This document shows, piece by piece, positions 22,299 through 33,624 of a stretch of 64,000 nt of DNA; position 1 is the first letter of the stretch, and each line of letters opens with the position of its first letter. Under the pieces are notes generated by a model that was given only the letters and a program-made list of their open reading frames with translations, made no database searches and had not been told where the DNA came from. This DNA is from Cyanodermella asteris (lineage: Eukaryota > Ascomycota > Lecanoromycetes > Ostropales > Stictidaceae). The DNA is taken from positions 186,001 through 250,000 of the forward strand of contig UYJD01000008.1 in assembly GCA_900618795.1 (NCBI GenBank), in the 5' to 3' direction. The position numbers and the translations under genes were made by a program.

Positions 22299-22601
22299 TG
22301 TAACGCGGGCACGGGGCGGTTGACTATGTAGGCGACCAGTGAAGGTCGGCGTCAAGTCTGAAGGTGTTGCTTGTAGGTCTGGGTCTTCACTGAGTGCGGT
22401 GAACTGGGTGTGCAAGGTTACGATCAATGAGGTAGCATTGATACTGTTGAGTTGAGCCTGAGGGCTCCTATCTACTATGCCGACGAGGCGAGCTATATAG
22501 ACCATAGGTTTGTATGCAAGAGAGTTACAAGAGTTAAGAGAGGTCCCTCTCTTGACTCTCCTAACTCTCTTCGGAGTCGGACTCCGATAGGTACGTCCCC
22601 G
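22299..22601 (+). repeat. left inverted-repeat arm
   Basis: The outer ~177 bp match the right arm with about nine differences, eight of them transitions. The inner part diverges and contains its own nested inverted repeat of gagagtt/aactctc units. The arm ends in the shared block ggtacgtccccg. Confidence 0.7.
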
Positions 22602-22993
22602 ACGTTCCTTGCGCTGGCTGATTGGCCACCATGCGTCCCAGACGCATGGGCTCCCTCATGTCCGTGACACGATCATCCTTGCGGAGATCATGGGAAGTCC
22701 AGCCAATGAGGCTGTAACAGACATTTTCGCTGTATCGTCGAGATCAGGCTCCAAGCCGGGTGCTGAGCCCAAGTCAGTACCTACTTTCTGGCCGAACGAT
22801 ATCTCCATGGTTACATATCGAACGCAACGCAATTGCCATCTGCTGCTCCACTTGCTTTGTATATCTCCGTGAAGGTATCGCGAGCAGTTTGTGGTAGCGT
22901 CTGGAAATCGAACCCGGCTGAGATGTCACGGACAAAGGAAAGACCGATCAGAAGTCAGGGACTCTGATCCAATCAGACACTACTCACGGTACT

Positions 22994-23309
22994 CGGGGAC
23001 GTACCTGGTCGGAGTTGGACTCCGTAACCTGTTCGACCTGTTCGACCTGTTCGGTAGGTCTGACAGGTTAGACAGGTTATCTAACTCACCACCCAAGTCC
23101 AACAAGTATATAGTCGTGCGACTTCGTCGCACTCAGGTAGGAGCCCTTAGGCTCAACTTAACAGTATCAATGCTACCCTATTGATCGTAACCTTGCACAC
23201 CCAGTTCACCGCACTCAGTGAAGACCCAGACCTACGAGCAACACCTTCAGACTTGACGCCGACCTTCATTGGTCGCCTACATAGTCAACCACACCGTGCC
23301 CGCGTTACA
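22994..23309 (-). repeat. right inverted-repeat arm
   Basis: Reverse-complement copy of the left arm. The inner part carries a short tandem of cctgttcga units (about 23030-23055) and a 7-bp hairpin gtgcgac/gtcgcac near 23118, which the left arm lacks or has in altered form. Confidence 0.7.
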
Positions 23310-23988
23310 CAGAGGCCGGAAAAGAGCTTGACAGGATGTGTCTGACAGCCAGGCGGAGTGATTCCTTTAAAAAGCTGATGGTTGTCAGGCGCGGTGGCGT
23401 ATTATTCGCCTTTCGTTCAAGAGCGTCGTCGAAAATGGAGAGGGTCAAGCGAGTCGCGGGTTGAGACAACGATACTGATCAGGCTGAAGCAATAGAGGCG
23501 ACAAATGCACGCTGCGAGGTTGGAACGACATTCATGAAGAGCGCAAACAGCATATATTTATATTCGTTGGACATGGCTTCAATCGCAATGCTGAGTCTGT
23601 AGCTGCCCAGTTCGGCACGCTATTGTCGATGCATCTTGTCTGCCATCATTGGTCGATGACATTTTATCACCGTGCAGGTTTGAAGTCGTGCAGCCGATCA
23701 GGCGAGAAAGAGGCGCAGCTTGCTCGATGCTCATTGGTCGGTCACAAAATATCACCACCAATGTGATTGGCCGAGTACAAAATATCCTGCGAATCCTTGC
23801 AAGTCGACAGAAGTCGTAAGGTTCGGTCTTGAGCAGGCTGTCAGCATGCATTCGATCATCGCCTGCCACCCACTGCGAAGCCGTTTCGCGTCAGCGAGAA
23901 TTGGTTCAAAGGAATCGCGATCCAAGATTCAGATGAGAGTAATTTGATGAACGACAGTCGTTCGGTCAAAATCCTATGCGTGAGATCA
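23310..23988. other. intergenic between element and P450, with three CCAAT-type repeats
   Basis: Three imperfect direct repeats of about 26 bp (about 23647-23672, 23731-23756, 23763-23788) each contain attgg, a CCAAT box on the other strand, followed by a cac...ttatc or aaatatc tail. They lie where the promoter of an intact diterpene synthase on the minus strand might have been. No DxDD-bearing exon is visible here. Confidence 0.45.
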
Positions 23989-25646
23989 TCACCTGGACGT
24001 CCGAGCTAGCGCCACCTGGCACCCATGCTTGTTACACATGCCAATAAGCCAGTGCTCCGTCCAAGATCTCTTGTCTTTCGACTCGATGACTTTGAATTCC
24101 TGGAGCAGCCTCGCGACGATGTAGCCAACTTCAGTGTGGACCATGTGCTGAGCGGGACAGGTTCTCGGGCCACCACCGAAGGGCCCAAAGTTCCTAAAAG
24201 GTCTTGCACCATTCCATCGCTCAGGCCTGAACTGGTTGTGGTCCGGACCCCAGTAATCTGGGTTGTGATGAAGGAGATATTGCATACACATCACTTGATC
24301 TCCTTTCTTCATAAGGATTGGAGAGGTTCCATCAGCTCCACCGCCGGTTGGAAGCGCGACGTCCGCGAGGACGCTGCGAGGGATTGCGGAAGAGACGGGC
24401 CACATTCGGTGAGCTGGATCTGCGTCAGTGTTGGCGTTAGACATGTCATGTATGCGAACCTACCTTCGTTAATAACCCATTGGAGGTAGCGTATCGATTT
24501 CGGACCGTCGAAGGTTGGCGGATCATCACCAAGGCTCGCCACTTCAGCACGCAAACGCGTCTGTATTTCAGGGTACCGCGCCAAAGCCCACAGGACATTA
24601 CTCGCCAGGAATGACACGGTCTCTCTACTAGGCATGAAGACTGACATGATCTGCGAAAGCACTTCTGTGCGGTCCTTACAGTCTCGAACAATGTCGTACA
24701 GAAGGACCGTTCTCCGCTCCGTGCCATCTTGGGATCTGATGACCGTTCCAGAGGCGTTCTGTCCTTCCTCACCCTGGCTTCTTGAAGCCTCGAACTCGAA
24801 AGCATCATCAATATGCTTCTGCACAAATGCATGCACGTCACGAATCGCTTGAAACCACGCTTTGTCTCGATGAAGGGACTTGAGCGGGCCCATGCGGACT
24901 CGCGTGCCCAAACCTTTGAGGACGTAATCAAAGTCCTGCACAAACTTCTCACCTGCAGGATTTGGCTTGCTCGATAGTATTTGCGCGGACTCGCCGAAGA
25001 CGAGGCCCGTAGTTGTGTCCAAGAACTGGCACTGAGATCAGCATGAGATCCAGCAAGAAATGTTCAGCTACAAACCAACCAGTTTGGAGAAGAGCGGTTG
25101 CAAATCAATCGTCGAGCCATCCGAGGGAAGGAAGGTCAGAAGATCCTGAAAATGTGACTCCAGTGTCCGAAAGTCACAGATATCTACTCGTGAAAACGTC
25201 GGCTTGACCAAAGTGCGGCAGTAATGCCAATAGTCTCCGTCTGTCGTGTTGATACCTCTGCCAAACAGCGGCTCGGCTAGCCCGGTCCGCAGTGGCTCCA
25301 ACCCATAGTACTGCTGTTCTGTTCCCAAGACTGCTTGAATGTTCTTCGCGTCCATGGTTCTGATCATTCGTTTGCCAGCGAAGATAATTTCGTGAGTTTT
25401 GCCGAGATCACGAAATTGTTGTTGGACGGCTTCTAGATAGGTGGGATCGGCACGCTGTTTCTCACTCTGGAAGAGCAGGTCGAGGCCTAAGATGGGATCC
25501 TTGTGCGGATACCTGCCCTGTGGTTCGCGGCACCCCAATTCATCACGCTGTCGTCGATACGAGTATCGGCCAAACACCCATTTGCCAGCTCTGTATGTGA
25601 TAAAAGAAGCCAGCGCCAGCAGAATGATGCTCGTTGAAAGATTCAT
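23989..25646 (-). CDS. cytochrome P450 monooxygenase, CYP52-like clan
   Basis: An ER-anchored heme monooxygenase. Exons 25646-25080, 25025-24464 and 24413-23989, with 54-nt and 50-nt introns, give about 517 residues. The start MNLSTSIILLALASFITY is a membrane anchor; an in-frame ATG at 25808 would add 54 residues. Conserved signatures are RRQRDELGC and KDPILGLD near the N-terminus, the ExxR motif formed across the second splice junction (NEAHRMWP), PERW in QFRPERWNG, and the heme loop FGGGPRTCPAQ with the ligand cysteine. The I-helix reads MPSRETVSFL where relatives have AGRDTT. Overall layout fits the CYP52/CYP539-like alkane or fatty-acid hydroxylases. Because it neighbours a diterpene synthase remnant it might instead have tailored a terpene; the sequence alone cannot decide. 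Confidence 0.88.
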
Positions 25647-26905
25647 GTTGACTTGTCTCAAGATCGCCGGCACACACACTTTGCGAAAAGACTGGCGCTG
25701 CGTGAAGAAAGACAAGTCAAAGCCAAGGATGAGATACAAGGCATAGAGCTCAGCTGGACCCATTTCGCGACCCATACCCGCTACCCCGAGAGGCAAAGTT
25801 TTCGTCATGCTGTAGCTTTGCAAACAACGTTGTAGTAGGTATAGTCTACAGACTTTATGAGATGTAGACGGAGAATTGTTTCTAACGCTGATCAATCTTG
25901 AGTATTCGAAGTAAGCCTGTCTCGGAGACCGATCAGTAGCGCAAACCATTCAATCCATGCCCGTGAACTGGCTTGACTACGCCGCAAGCGGTCACTGAGC
26001 ACGTGTCAGGCTCCATGCACGCAACACTCAACGAAACATGAGCAAGAACGTCGAGGAATCAAAGGACTGCATTCGTGCTCAGTTCATTACATGCGTTGAG
26101 CTTGGTCTCCTCCCGGGAATAAGGCGACCACCATATCATTTGTGAAAACAGCATTAGCTCTGCAATGTGGTCGCGTTGACGCATTTAATCAAGCAAGCCG
26201 ACACACAGCACCGCCTCAGCTCAATTGTCGACATCAGAACGACTACGAGTCTCATACCAGGTACGTTTTGATGGTTCAACCCAGTCTAGATATGGGCTTG
26301 TTGAAACTTTGCCATGATTCTGCAGAGGCGTTCGGTTCCGTCGAGCCGTGCAACCACCCGTCACGCCCAAAGATGACACTTTCGAGGACCCGAGAAATGC
26401 TATAAGAACTCAAAAGAAATTTTTGAAGCCTCACTGGCTGCCAGAGCTAATCCTACCCCATCGCTGTCTGACATAATCCGGGGTAAAAGCTGGAAGAAGT
26501 CGCCGGGTAAATATGCAACCATTCGCACCCCGCAAACCAGGATGCGGCCCGTGAATTCCAGCTCATTTGCTGCCACTGGCATCATCATGTCGCTTTGCCG
26601 AGGAAGGAAGGCCTTGGTTCGATTCCTTTTCGAGCGCCACTGCTGGCCGTGTTCTAGAAAGTCTGCCGTCAACGCGGGTTTTGCTGCTGCTGCTGCTGTT
26701 GGCCGGGGTTCGTTTGGTTCGTTCCGCAAACTGTTCTACCTCTTGCCGTCTTTCCCTCCCTCGGACCTTCGCTCGCGTGTTCAGCTGCTGGCGATCATTT
26801 TTCGACCTGCATGCGATGGATTCAGATTCGACTCGTAAGGTCACTGGTATCGCGGTTCTGCCTTGAAGGATCTCTCGTTGCGTTCTACGGTCTCTCCTAC
26901 GAAAT
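25647..26905. other. divergent promoter interval
   Basis: About 1.25 kb shared by the P450 (-) and the C2H2 regulator (+). Includes a (GCT)5 microsatellite near 26687. No gene is recognised. Confidence 0.5.
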
Positions 26906-29683
26906 ATGACCGGGCCCCAGGCCAAAAAGTCGTTGAAACGTCCCTCGTCTCCCTCAAAGACTTCCAGCCAGGACAATGCTTCATGCGCCTCGTCCGTCCA
27001 AGGCTCCAGTAATGGCGCCGGTTCAACTGGGTCTCGGGTTCCGTGTCCCTCATGTCCGGAAACTTTTGCTCGAGCAGAACATCTTGCCCGTCACTTGCGA
27101 AAATATACCGGGGAGAAGCCGTTCGTCTGCTCCTGGTGCGGAAAACAGTTTGCGCGTAGCGATTCGATGAAACGGCACGAGTTATTGCATTCAACATCTC
27201 CAAAACGCAAGAAGGCAAACTCTGGGCAGTCAATACGAGCACCGATGGCTCTGGATCAGGCGAACCGGCTCATTCCTGAGCAGATTGTGACCCCTCAACC
27301 ACAGCCGCCAGAGTTTGGCTGGGCTGGATATGCGCCTGCGCAGCCACCAGTGCCACTAGAAGAGACGGCCGGACCGGGAAATTTTACGGATTTCAGCCCT
27401 CAGAATCAAGCTCAAGTCATGGCGGACTTGAACTCAAGTCTGGTCTCCGACTTCAATTGGCTGCCAGTGTTGGAGTTCAAAGACTTTGGCATGAATCCTT
27501 TCGGCTCGTTGTGGGAGAACAATTCCTTCGAGGCTTCAAGTCAGAATGCGATTGATCCGAGTCTTGCGAGCCCGACGAATCAGATGATGATGCCAGCACC
27601 AAGGCATTTCGTAAACGTCGCAAACGGGCAGACGCCTGGTGAGTACGTGGGATACCTCATTCCTAGACTCAACAAGTTCAACCTTCAACATGTATTTCAT
27701 GGGGCAGTTGGTCCTGTTCAGATCCCACACATACCCTTTGAGGAATTTACTGACTAGAACGAAGGCAACACCAATGGTGGCAACGCCACTAGTCCATCCG
27801 TTACCTCTGGAAGTTTAGTTGGCTCACAGCCAGGTGAAATGAGCCCCGGCTCACACGGGGAGACTTACGTGGACGGCGGTGTGACCCGTTTGCCGAAGGG
27901 CAGGAAACGAAAGATGTCTTTCTTCATCGGTTCGCGCCCCCAGAACGATCTGGGGTTTCAGGTGCCCCATTATGGCTTTGCTGAGGATAGCTCTAGTGGA
28001 TCACGAGATGAGGTCAGATCGTACATCGGCTTGCCAATCTATGCAGCCATGCAAGATGCCTTCAGAAGAACATGCACCGCCTCGCAGGTCATGTTCCAGC
28101 CATTCGATACCGACTACTTCCCATCTGCAGAAACGCTCGACAAACTTGTCATGCATGCCGTCGATTACTTCCTCCCTTCAATACCCTTCGTTCACAAAAG
28201 CTTCCTCCTCTCACAACAGCGCGCATGGATCCTTTATCTGGCGCTAGCTACTATTGGCACCCGGTATGTCAGCAACGTTTCGGACCAAGAAGTCGAAAGC
28301 TCAAACGAGTTTCTTCGTCGAGCTTTGCTTTTGGTCAGCGGCACGAGCTCGCGAGGGATTGCGCTTCTGGACTTGGCTCAGACAAAAGTGCTTGCGTGCA
28401 TTTGCTCAATGTACAGTTCCGGCTCTGGCCAAGACAGCCATGGCAGAGCTCTTCTCGGCGAGGTAGCCGAGTTCTGCGTCTCCACATGGCGTATGGCCAG
28501 CCACTCTCACACATTACAATCGCATCGCGATATTTGGCTCCTCCGCGAATCCTGCATTCGTACGGCCAACGCCATCTGGTTCCTCGATCGACTCCTCGCG
28601 TATCAACTATCCAGTCAACCGCTCCTAACCATCGACAACTGCACCGCCCCACTTCCCTCCGGAGACAGTCTGTGGAACGACACCGACCCTCATTCGGATC
28701 CGTCGAAGTGGCCTGCTCCCTCTCTTGAGAACAAAATCCCAAGCCTTCGCCGAGCCACCGAAATGCTCTACATGGAGAAGCGGATTCAACCTCACATCGC
28801 CGAATTTGCCCGCATCCTCCTCATTCACGCACTCATCTGTCAGACAGTTGACATTTCCGAACGTTGCCGGTCTCGGCTGTCCACCTGGGAGCCATGTGCC
28901 AAGTCCTATGCTGCAGAAGGGCTTCCAGGTCCAGGCTCTCCTCCATGGCTGCCCGGTACGCCATTGTATGCCCGCTGGCGCAACGCTGCTTGCGACTGTC
29001 TTGATGTATTGCATTGCCAGGCCAATGCTGCGGTAGGCGAGGCAGCTGGTCGCGAGCATCCCACCATCTTCTTCCTACATCTCGCGCGCGTCATCATACT
29101 CTGTCCATTCGATCGACTCCGGGACATGGTCTACATGCTCACGAACCGCATCACGCCAAGCCGGGCCGATGTCGAAGCGATATCGTTCGAGCTCACCAAG
29201 TGGGCGCACGAAGACTGCTACAAAGCTCGACTCGCCATCATACATGCTGGTGTTCTCCTATACCATGTTCGCCGGCATTCATTGAACAGCTTTTACGAGC
29301 CCTGTGCCATCTTCCTATCCATTCTGTGTCTGTGGGCGTACGGATCCGCGCACATTGGTTTGCAGCAGGATGATGCTGGGAGCAGCGCGTTTGGAGCTCA
29401 GGCTAGCTCGCATTGCGATACGGAAGACGAGTTTGTGCCGAGCTTGATACACCTGGACAGGCCTTGCGACGATGAAATCGTCCAGCTGTTTATCACCAAG
29501 GGCAATCGAATCACGCCCAATGTGACTGGCGTCGGCGACATCTGCGCACCTGAAGGTCCAGCGAAGCTCCTGCAGATTGGATGTAGCGTACTCCGGTATG
29601 CCAGGAATTGGGATCTCGGTAATCATTATGCGAATGTGCTTATACATTTGCAGGCACGACTGACGAGGTCGGTGGTGAGATAA
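26906..29683 (+). CDS. C2H2 zinc-finger + fungal_trans domain transcription factor
   Basis: A nuclear DNA-binding regulator. Exons 26906-27638 and 27765-29683 flank a 126-nt intron (gtgagt...ctgactagaacgaag) that removes an in-frame TAG, giving about 883 residues. Tandem fingers lie near residues 47-95. Finger 2 is complete (C75, C78, H91, H95). Finger 1 has C47, C50 and H63 but Tyr at 67 where the last His ligand is expected (HLRKYTGEKPF). A basic patch SPKRKKAN follows, then a Gln/Pro-rich linker, the conserved GRKRKMSFFIG block, and a helical fungal_trans domain (VDYFLPSIPFVHKSF...LALATIGTRYV). Factors with this layout commonly control carbon use or lipid and alkane metabolism. The divergent P450 neighbour makes local control possible but unproven. 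Confidence 0.88.
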
Positions 29684-30685
29684 CTGGACGATCACGATGA
29701 TGAGAATACAGAGGCGGGAACTGTATTTGTAGCCACGACTTGACGATATGTACGGCGGTTCATGATGGAAGAGAACGAAGGCGAAATCAGGAATGTACAT
29801 ATCTCTGCCGAACTTGCAAAAGCCCGTCGGCCAACTTTGGCATTTTGAAAAGAGCGAATGTATATACATACCTCTGATCTTTCGTAGACGGTGCTGCCGC
29901 GTAATTGCATTTGAATCGGGAGCGGTGTCGTATAATGTTCAACGTCCACCGGGCTGAGAGGTGGACGACTTGCAGTGGTGGAGAAAGACTTCTGAGGACG
30001 ACACCACAACATAGAGAGACGAGTTTCATCGCGGGAGATGTACAACGACCACTCTGCCGGGTCCTGAAGGCGCGCATTCGGCAAATTTCGTACCGGCGGA
30101 ACCGGCGGGATGATCCCAAACTCGAAACGAGGTCGAAACGGATCTCCATGCATGTTTACCCTTGTAGTCCGCTGGCTGGGGGGGAGGGCCGTGAGCAGGA
30201 CCGTGACGACCGCCGTGTCTTTCATGTGCTCTCTTGACCATGATAAGCGTGTGACAGTAGTTCCCTTTGGTCCCACTGGGATGGTGTAAATTCTGGAGAG
30301 AAATGTGGAGCTGAAGTTCATCGATTGTGTTGATTAGGGTGTGGCGGCGCACGGTGAAGCTTGCCACGAGGCGTGCACGGGGGCGGGGGAAGAGCAAGGA
30401 TAGCTTGTTACCGGACAGGTTTGGGTTGTGCTCATCTGCAGAAAGCCTCTTGGGCAGACCGGGGTATATGTGAACCAATGCTGCCGTGTGCTTGTTGACA
30501 TTCAGACCTGTATTTGTGCCGAAAAGAAGCTGATTGATTCCTTTTTTTCTTCTTCCTTTGGCAAGATCTGTTCAAGTTGAGCTTCGCCTCAAAATTGACG
30601 AGACCAAGAGACAGGAGAGAATAGCCCAGCGCAATGAGTGCACACGAGCCCCAAGATCAGCAAGTCTATCGGTAAAGGGAAATAT
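29684..30685. other. interval between convergent genes, one weak ORF
   Basis: About 1 kb between the regulator and the GH127 gene, both ending here. Apart from the doubtful ORF listed separately, no feature is seen. Confidence 0.45.
29692..30321 (-). CDS. doubtful 209-codon ORF
   Basis: An uninterrupted frame from ATG 30321. The middle (FRPRFEFGIIPPVPPVRNLP, DPAEWSLYISRDET) has a protein-like feel, but there is no known domain, and the two other minus-strand frames are also open over much of the same stretch. Its end overlaps the expected 3' UTR of the regulator. Could be chance. Confidence 0.2.
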   Translation of the reverse strand: MNFSSTFLSRIYTIPVGPKGTTVTRLSWSREHMKDTAVVTVLLTALPPSQRTTRVNMHGDPFRPRFEFGIIPPVPPVRNLPNARLQDPAEWSLYISRDETRLSMLWCRPQKSFSTTASRPPLSPVDVEHYTTPLPIQMQLRGSTVYERSEVCIYIRSFQNAKVGRRAFASSAEICTFLISPSFSSIMNRRTYRQVVATNTVPASVFSSS

Positions 30686-32839
30686 CTAGATGAATCTGAA
30701 ACCGACGCGCATGTGTCCCTTGCCACCACGATTCGCCCGAAAGTAGTATGGCACGAAATGCAAGTCTACGCTGTCCCTCCTATCGACCTTTTGCAACTCA
30801 TCCGATACATACGCGGGTCCGCCGGCCTCAAACGCAGCAGAAGTCAATTGCGTCGCAGCACCCTGAGCCGTGATTGCAACATAGTCTTCACTCGTCGCCT
30901 CATCGTGTACTCGTCGCTCGGACAGTTTCGAAATATCGCGGTCGAGGATCGTGCGCTGCATGATTGTCAGCCTCTTGATCATATCGACTCAAAAAGGGCC
31001 TTCTTACCTTGAAGTGGTCTGTGACCCATGAGTTGTCGGCGTCTTCGGCGCAGTACACCAGCGGCCCGCGCTGGACGCCTGCGACGTTTTGATTTGTGAA
31101 TGGGTGGGGTGAGATGTAGAAGGGCTTCATGGGGATGTCGATGGTGAAATTGGGAAATTTACGGACGGTTGCGGCGTCAAGTGACAAGTAGCCGTTGCTC
31201 GGCTTCGAGGATTCGGGGCTTGGGTTGACCTAGCTCTTGTCAGCACGAGTGTTGCCGGGTCTGCTGTCAAAACTTACCTTCCAGCCACTGCCGGCCCAAC
31301 CAGGGATGCGAAGATGCAAGGTCAGTTCCACGGTTTCTGGGCATTCGACTTCAAATGCAACCTTGCCATCCAGCGGCCATGCAGTCTTCATCGTAACCTT
31401 GACCACACCAGTACCAATCTTCTCGGTGATCTGCATATCGGCATACAGAGTGATTGTGAGGTCCAGTTTCGAATCCTGTATCTTCGCTGAGAAGCAATAT
31501 CCAGCCAGATCACCAAGCAACCTCAGCACATTCGGCGGGCAGCATGCGACTGTGAACCAATCTGACCTCTGCGACAGGTCCGAGTCGCTGCTGGCCAGCT
31601 GGTTGACATATGTCCACGCCTTTCCATTTGTCGAAACGCCGGTCAAGGCTGCGTTGTACAGATTCAGCTCCATGATGTCACCAAAGGATCCGTTCTTCTC
31701 GATCTCGAGGAGTCTGTCTGCGAGCATGATGACACCGATCGAGGCGCAGGTCTCTGCGTAGCATCCACCTTCGTCTGTACCTTGAGGTAGATAGTGGTCG
31801 ACACCGAAACCCTCCCATTGCTTGATCGCACCAATGCCACCGGTGAGATACATCTTGTTGTGGACCATGTTGTTCCAGAGTCTGTAGAGGGCAGCTGTGT
31901 AGCCCTTGTCCAGCTTTGAGCCTTGAATCCGGACGAGATCGGCAAGCGCTGTGAGAAGATACATGGATCTCACTGAGTGGCCTTCTATCGTTTTCTGCTG
32001 GAGTATGGGTTCGTGCGCCTGCTGATACCTGTCTATTATTAGCGCGAACATTCCAGCCAAGTTTCAGTCCGCTCCTACCAATAGCTTCGGGCAGCTGGAA
32101 AGAAGTCTGGGACCTCATGCTCGCCTTCTCCTCGCTTTTCCGCCTCGTAAGTGTAGTAGTGTTGTCCGTCAATTCCTTTCGGGTTGCCTCTTTCTGTAAG
32201 GAAGAATTGTGCCAACTCAAGATGTTTCGGATTCCCCGTCCTCTCGTACAACCTCAATAAAGCCAGTTCGGCCTCAGGGTGGCCCGGATATCCCGGCTTC
32301 TTGCCCTGCTCGAGTGGTCCGAATGTGTCACAAAATAGATCAACGTATCGGATCAGCGGATCGAGTAGCTTTCGATTGCCATACAGCTGCTCATGCGCCA
32401 AAGCCGCCTCGATAAGATGCCCAGCGTTATACAGCTCATGCAAGTCCCTGAGGTTCGAGAACCTTGCCTTCGGGTCGACCAGCGTGAAGTGAATGTTGAG
32501 GTAGCCATCCGGCTGTTGCGCGCTTGCGATCATGTCCACCAGCTCGTCAACAGCATCTCGAACGGTCTTGTCCTCCTTCTCTGCCAGAAAGTAGCAAGCA
32601 CCTTCGATCCATTTCGCCACGTCGGAGTCCCAGAACAAATGTTTCGGGACAGGCCAAATTTCAGGTTCGTCGTTGTAGATTGGCTTCCACTCCAATTTGA
32701 AAGCATCGTAACGTCCCGTTGATTTCAGTACGTCGAGTTGATAGAGGAGCGCTACGCTGGAAATGTTGGCGCGCTTCCTTGCCCAGAAGCCGTCACTGCC
32801 AAAGCGGGCGTTGCGAAACTTTTCCTGCGGATATGACAT
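30686..32839 (-). CDS. GH127 glycosidase, beta-L-arabinofuranosidase type (DUF1680)
   Basis: Releases L-arabinofuranose from plant-derived glycans; retaining mechanism with a cysteine nucleophile held by zinc. Exons 32839-32079, 32028-31278, 31229-31008 and 30955-30686, with introns of 48-52 nt, give about 667 residues, normal for the family. Recognisable blocks: GFWARKRANIS at the start, QPDGYLNIHF and HELYNAGHLIEAA in the helical barrel, TGGIGA. The zinc/catalytic set is present: E346 and C348 in CYAETCAS, C416 and C417 in ACCPPN, matching E338, C340, C417 and C418 of the Bifidobacterium HypBA1 enzyme. A beta-sandwich end (HLRIPGW, QRGPLVYCAE) follows. There is no signal peptide, so the enzyme is probably cytosolic and acts on imported oligosaccharides. 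It is divergent from a sugar transporter. Confidence 0.93.
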
Positions 32840-33624
32840 GATGGACGGCGTACAGGAGAATAGTATGAGGAGTGAAAGAATGGAAGGGCACGATACAAGA
32901 ACAGAAAATCTTCGTCTGTCAACGGTATGAATGCTTACTATTCCGATTGCCCCGCGTCAAGTTTAGAGATAATGCACTCACGGTACACCATAGATCAAGA
33001 GCTACAACAGGCAGATATTCGTGGTGTTGTGCCCAGTGCGAGGTTCACGCGATGGGGTTTCGTACACATCTCCACGAAGAAGTGCGATCCACCTGCAGCG
33101 AAAGACCATTTTGCAATGCGGCACTGGAGAACCGAATGTCTTCTGACTGGCTCACATCTCAGCGTCCAACTCAACCGACGATGACAGTGCAAAGATATGT
33201 GGAGGGGCAGAGTTTGTGGGGGAGAGGTGTCGCAGCCACGTGTGGAGGTGGCGCAACGGGCGAATGAAGAGACGCCTGTGCACCAGCGGAAAAGACAGCT
33301 CGAACCTCCAGAAGCTGTCGCATCCTCACACTCTACCGGCACCGTACGAAGTGCCGGCTTGGGGCTTGCGCCCGAAACGAAAGCCTCAAGTCTCCCCCCG
33401 GATTCTCCCCCACAAAATGTCGCGTGCTCTGGGGTTCTCCTCCCCGTGTCGCCTCTCCACCAGCATGGTCTGGGGATAGTTGCATGGGGTGTTATAAACC
33501 ACTGGGAAAGTCTCCACTCTGGGCTCTTTAGACTTCTTCTCTCCAGCTTTCACTTCCATACTGGGTCTGGAGATCAGCGGTCTTGGACAAGTTTGGACGC
33601 AGTCACCGGTTGACTGAAACAAAG
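32840..33624. promoter_or_regulatory. bidirectional promoter of GH127 and sugar transporter
   Basis: A 785-bp interval between two divergent start codons. Several CreA-type SYGGRG hexamers are visible (33199 GTGGAG, 33216 GTGGGG, 33242 GTGGAG, 33429 and 33470 CTGGGG), consistent with carbon catabolite repression. The motif is short and degenerate, so this is suggestive only. No clear XlnR GGCTAA site was found. Confidence 0.4.

Larger units (their letters stand above)
22299..23309. mobile_element. inverted-repeat element, ~1.0 kb, interrupting the diterpene synthase remnant
   Basis: Two arms of about 300-315 bp in opposite orientation flank a ~390-bp centre without a credible transposase frame. 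The outer ends read TGTAACGCGGGC at 22299 and its complement GCCCGCGTTACA at the right edge. The ends could also be read as ACGCGGG flanked by a TA duplication. It is either a non-autonomous DNA transposon/foldback element or two LTR-like fragments head to head. The TG...CA ends and an internal TATATA do not settle which. About 95% identity over the outer ~177 bp, with mostly transition differences, suggests a fairly young insertion. Confidence 0.6.

Noticed and set aside
22880-22925. tRNA-like T-loop (gttcgatt on the minus strand) inside the inverted-repeat element
   Set aside because: The flanking bases do not form a T-stem, and no acceptor or anticodon arm could be drawn.
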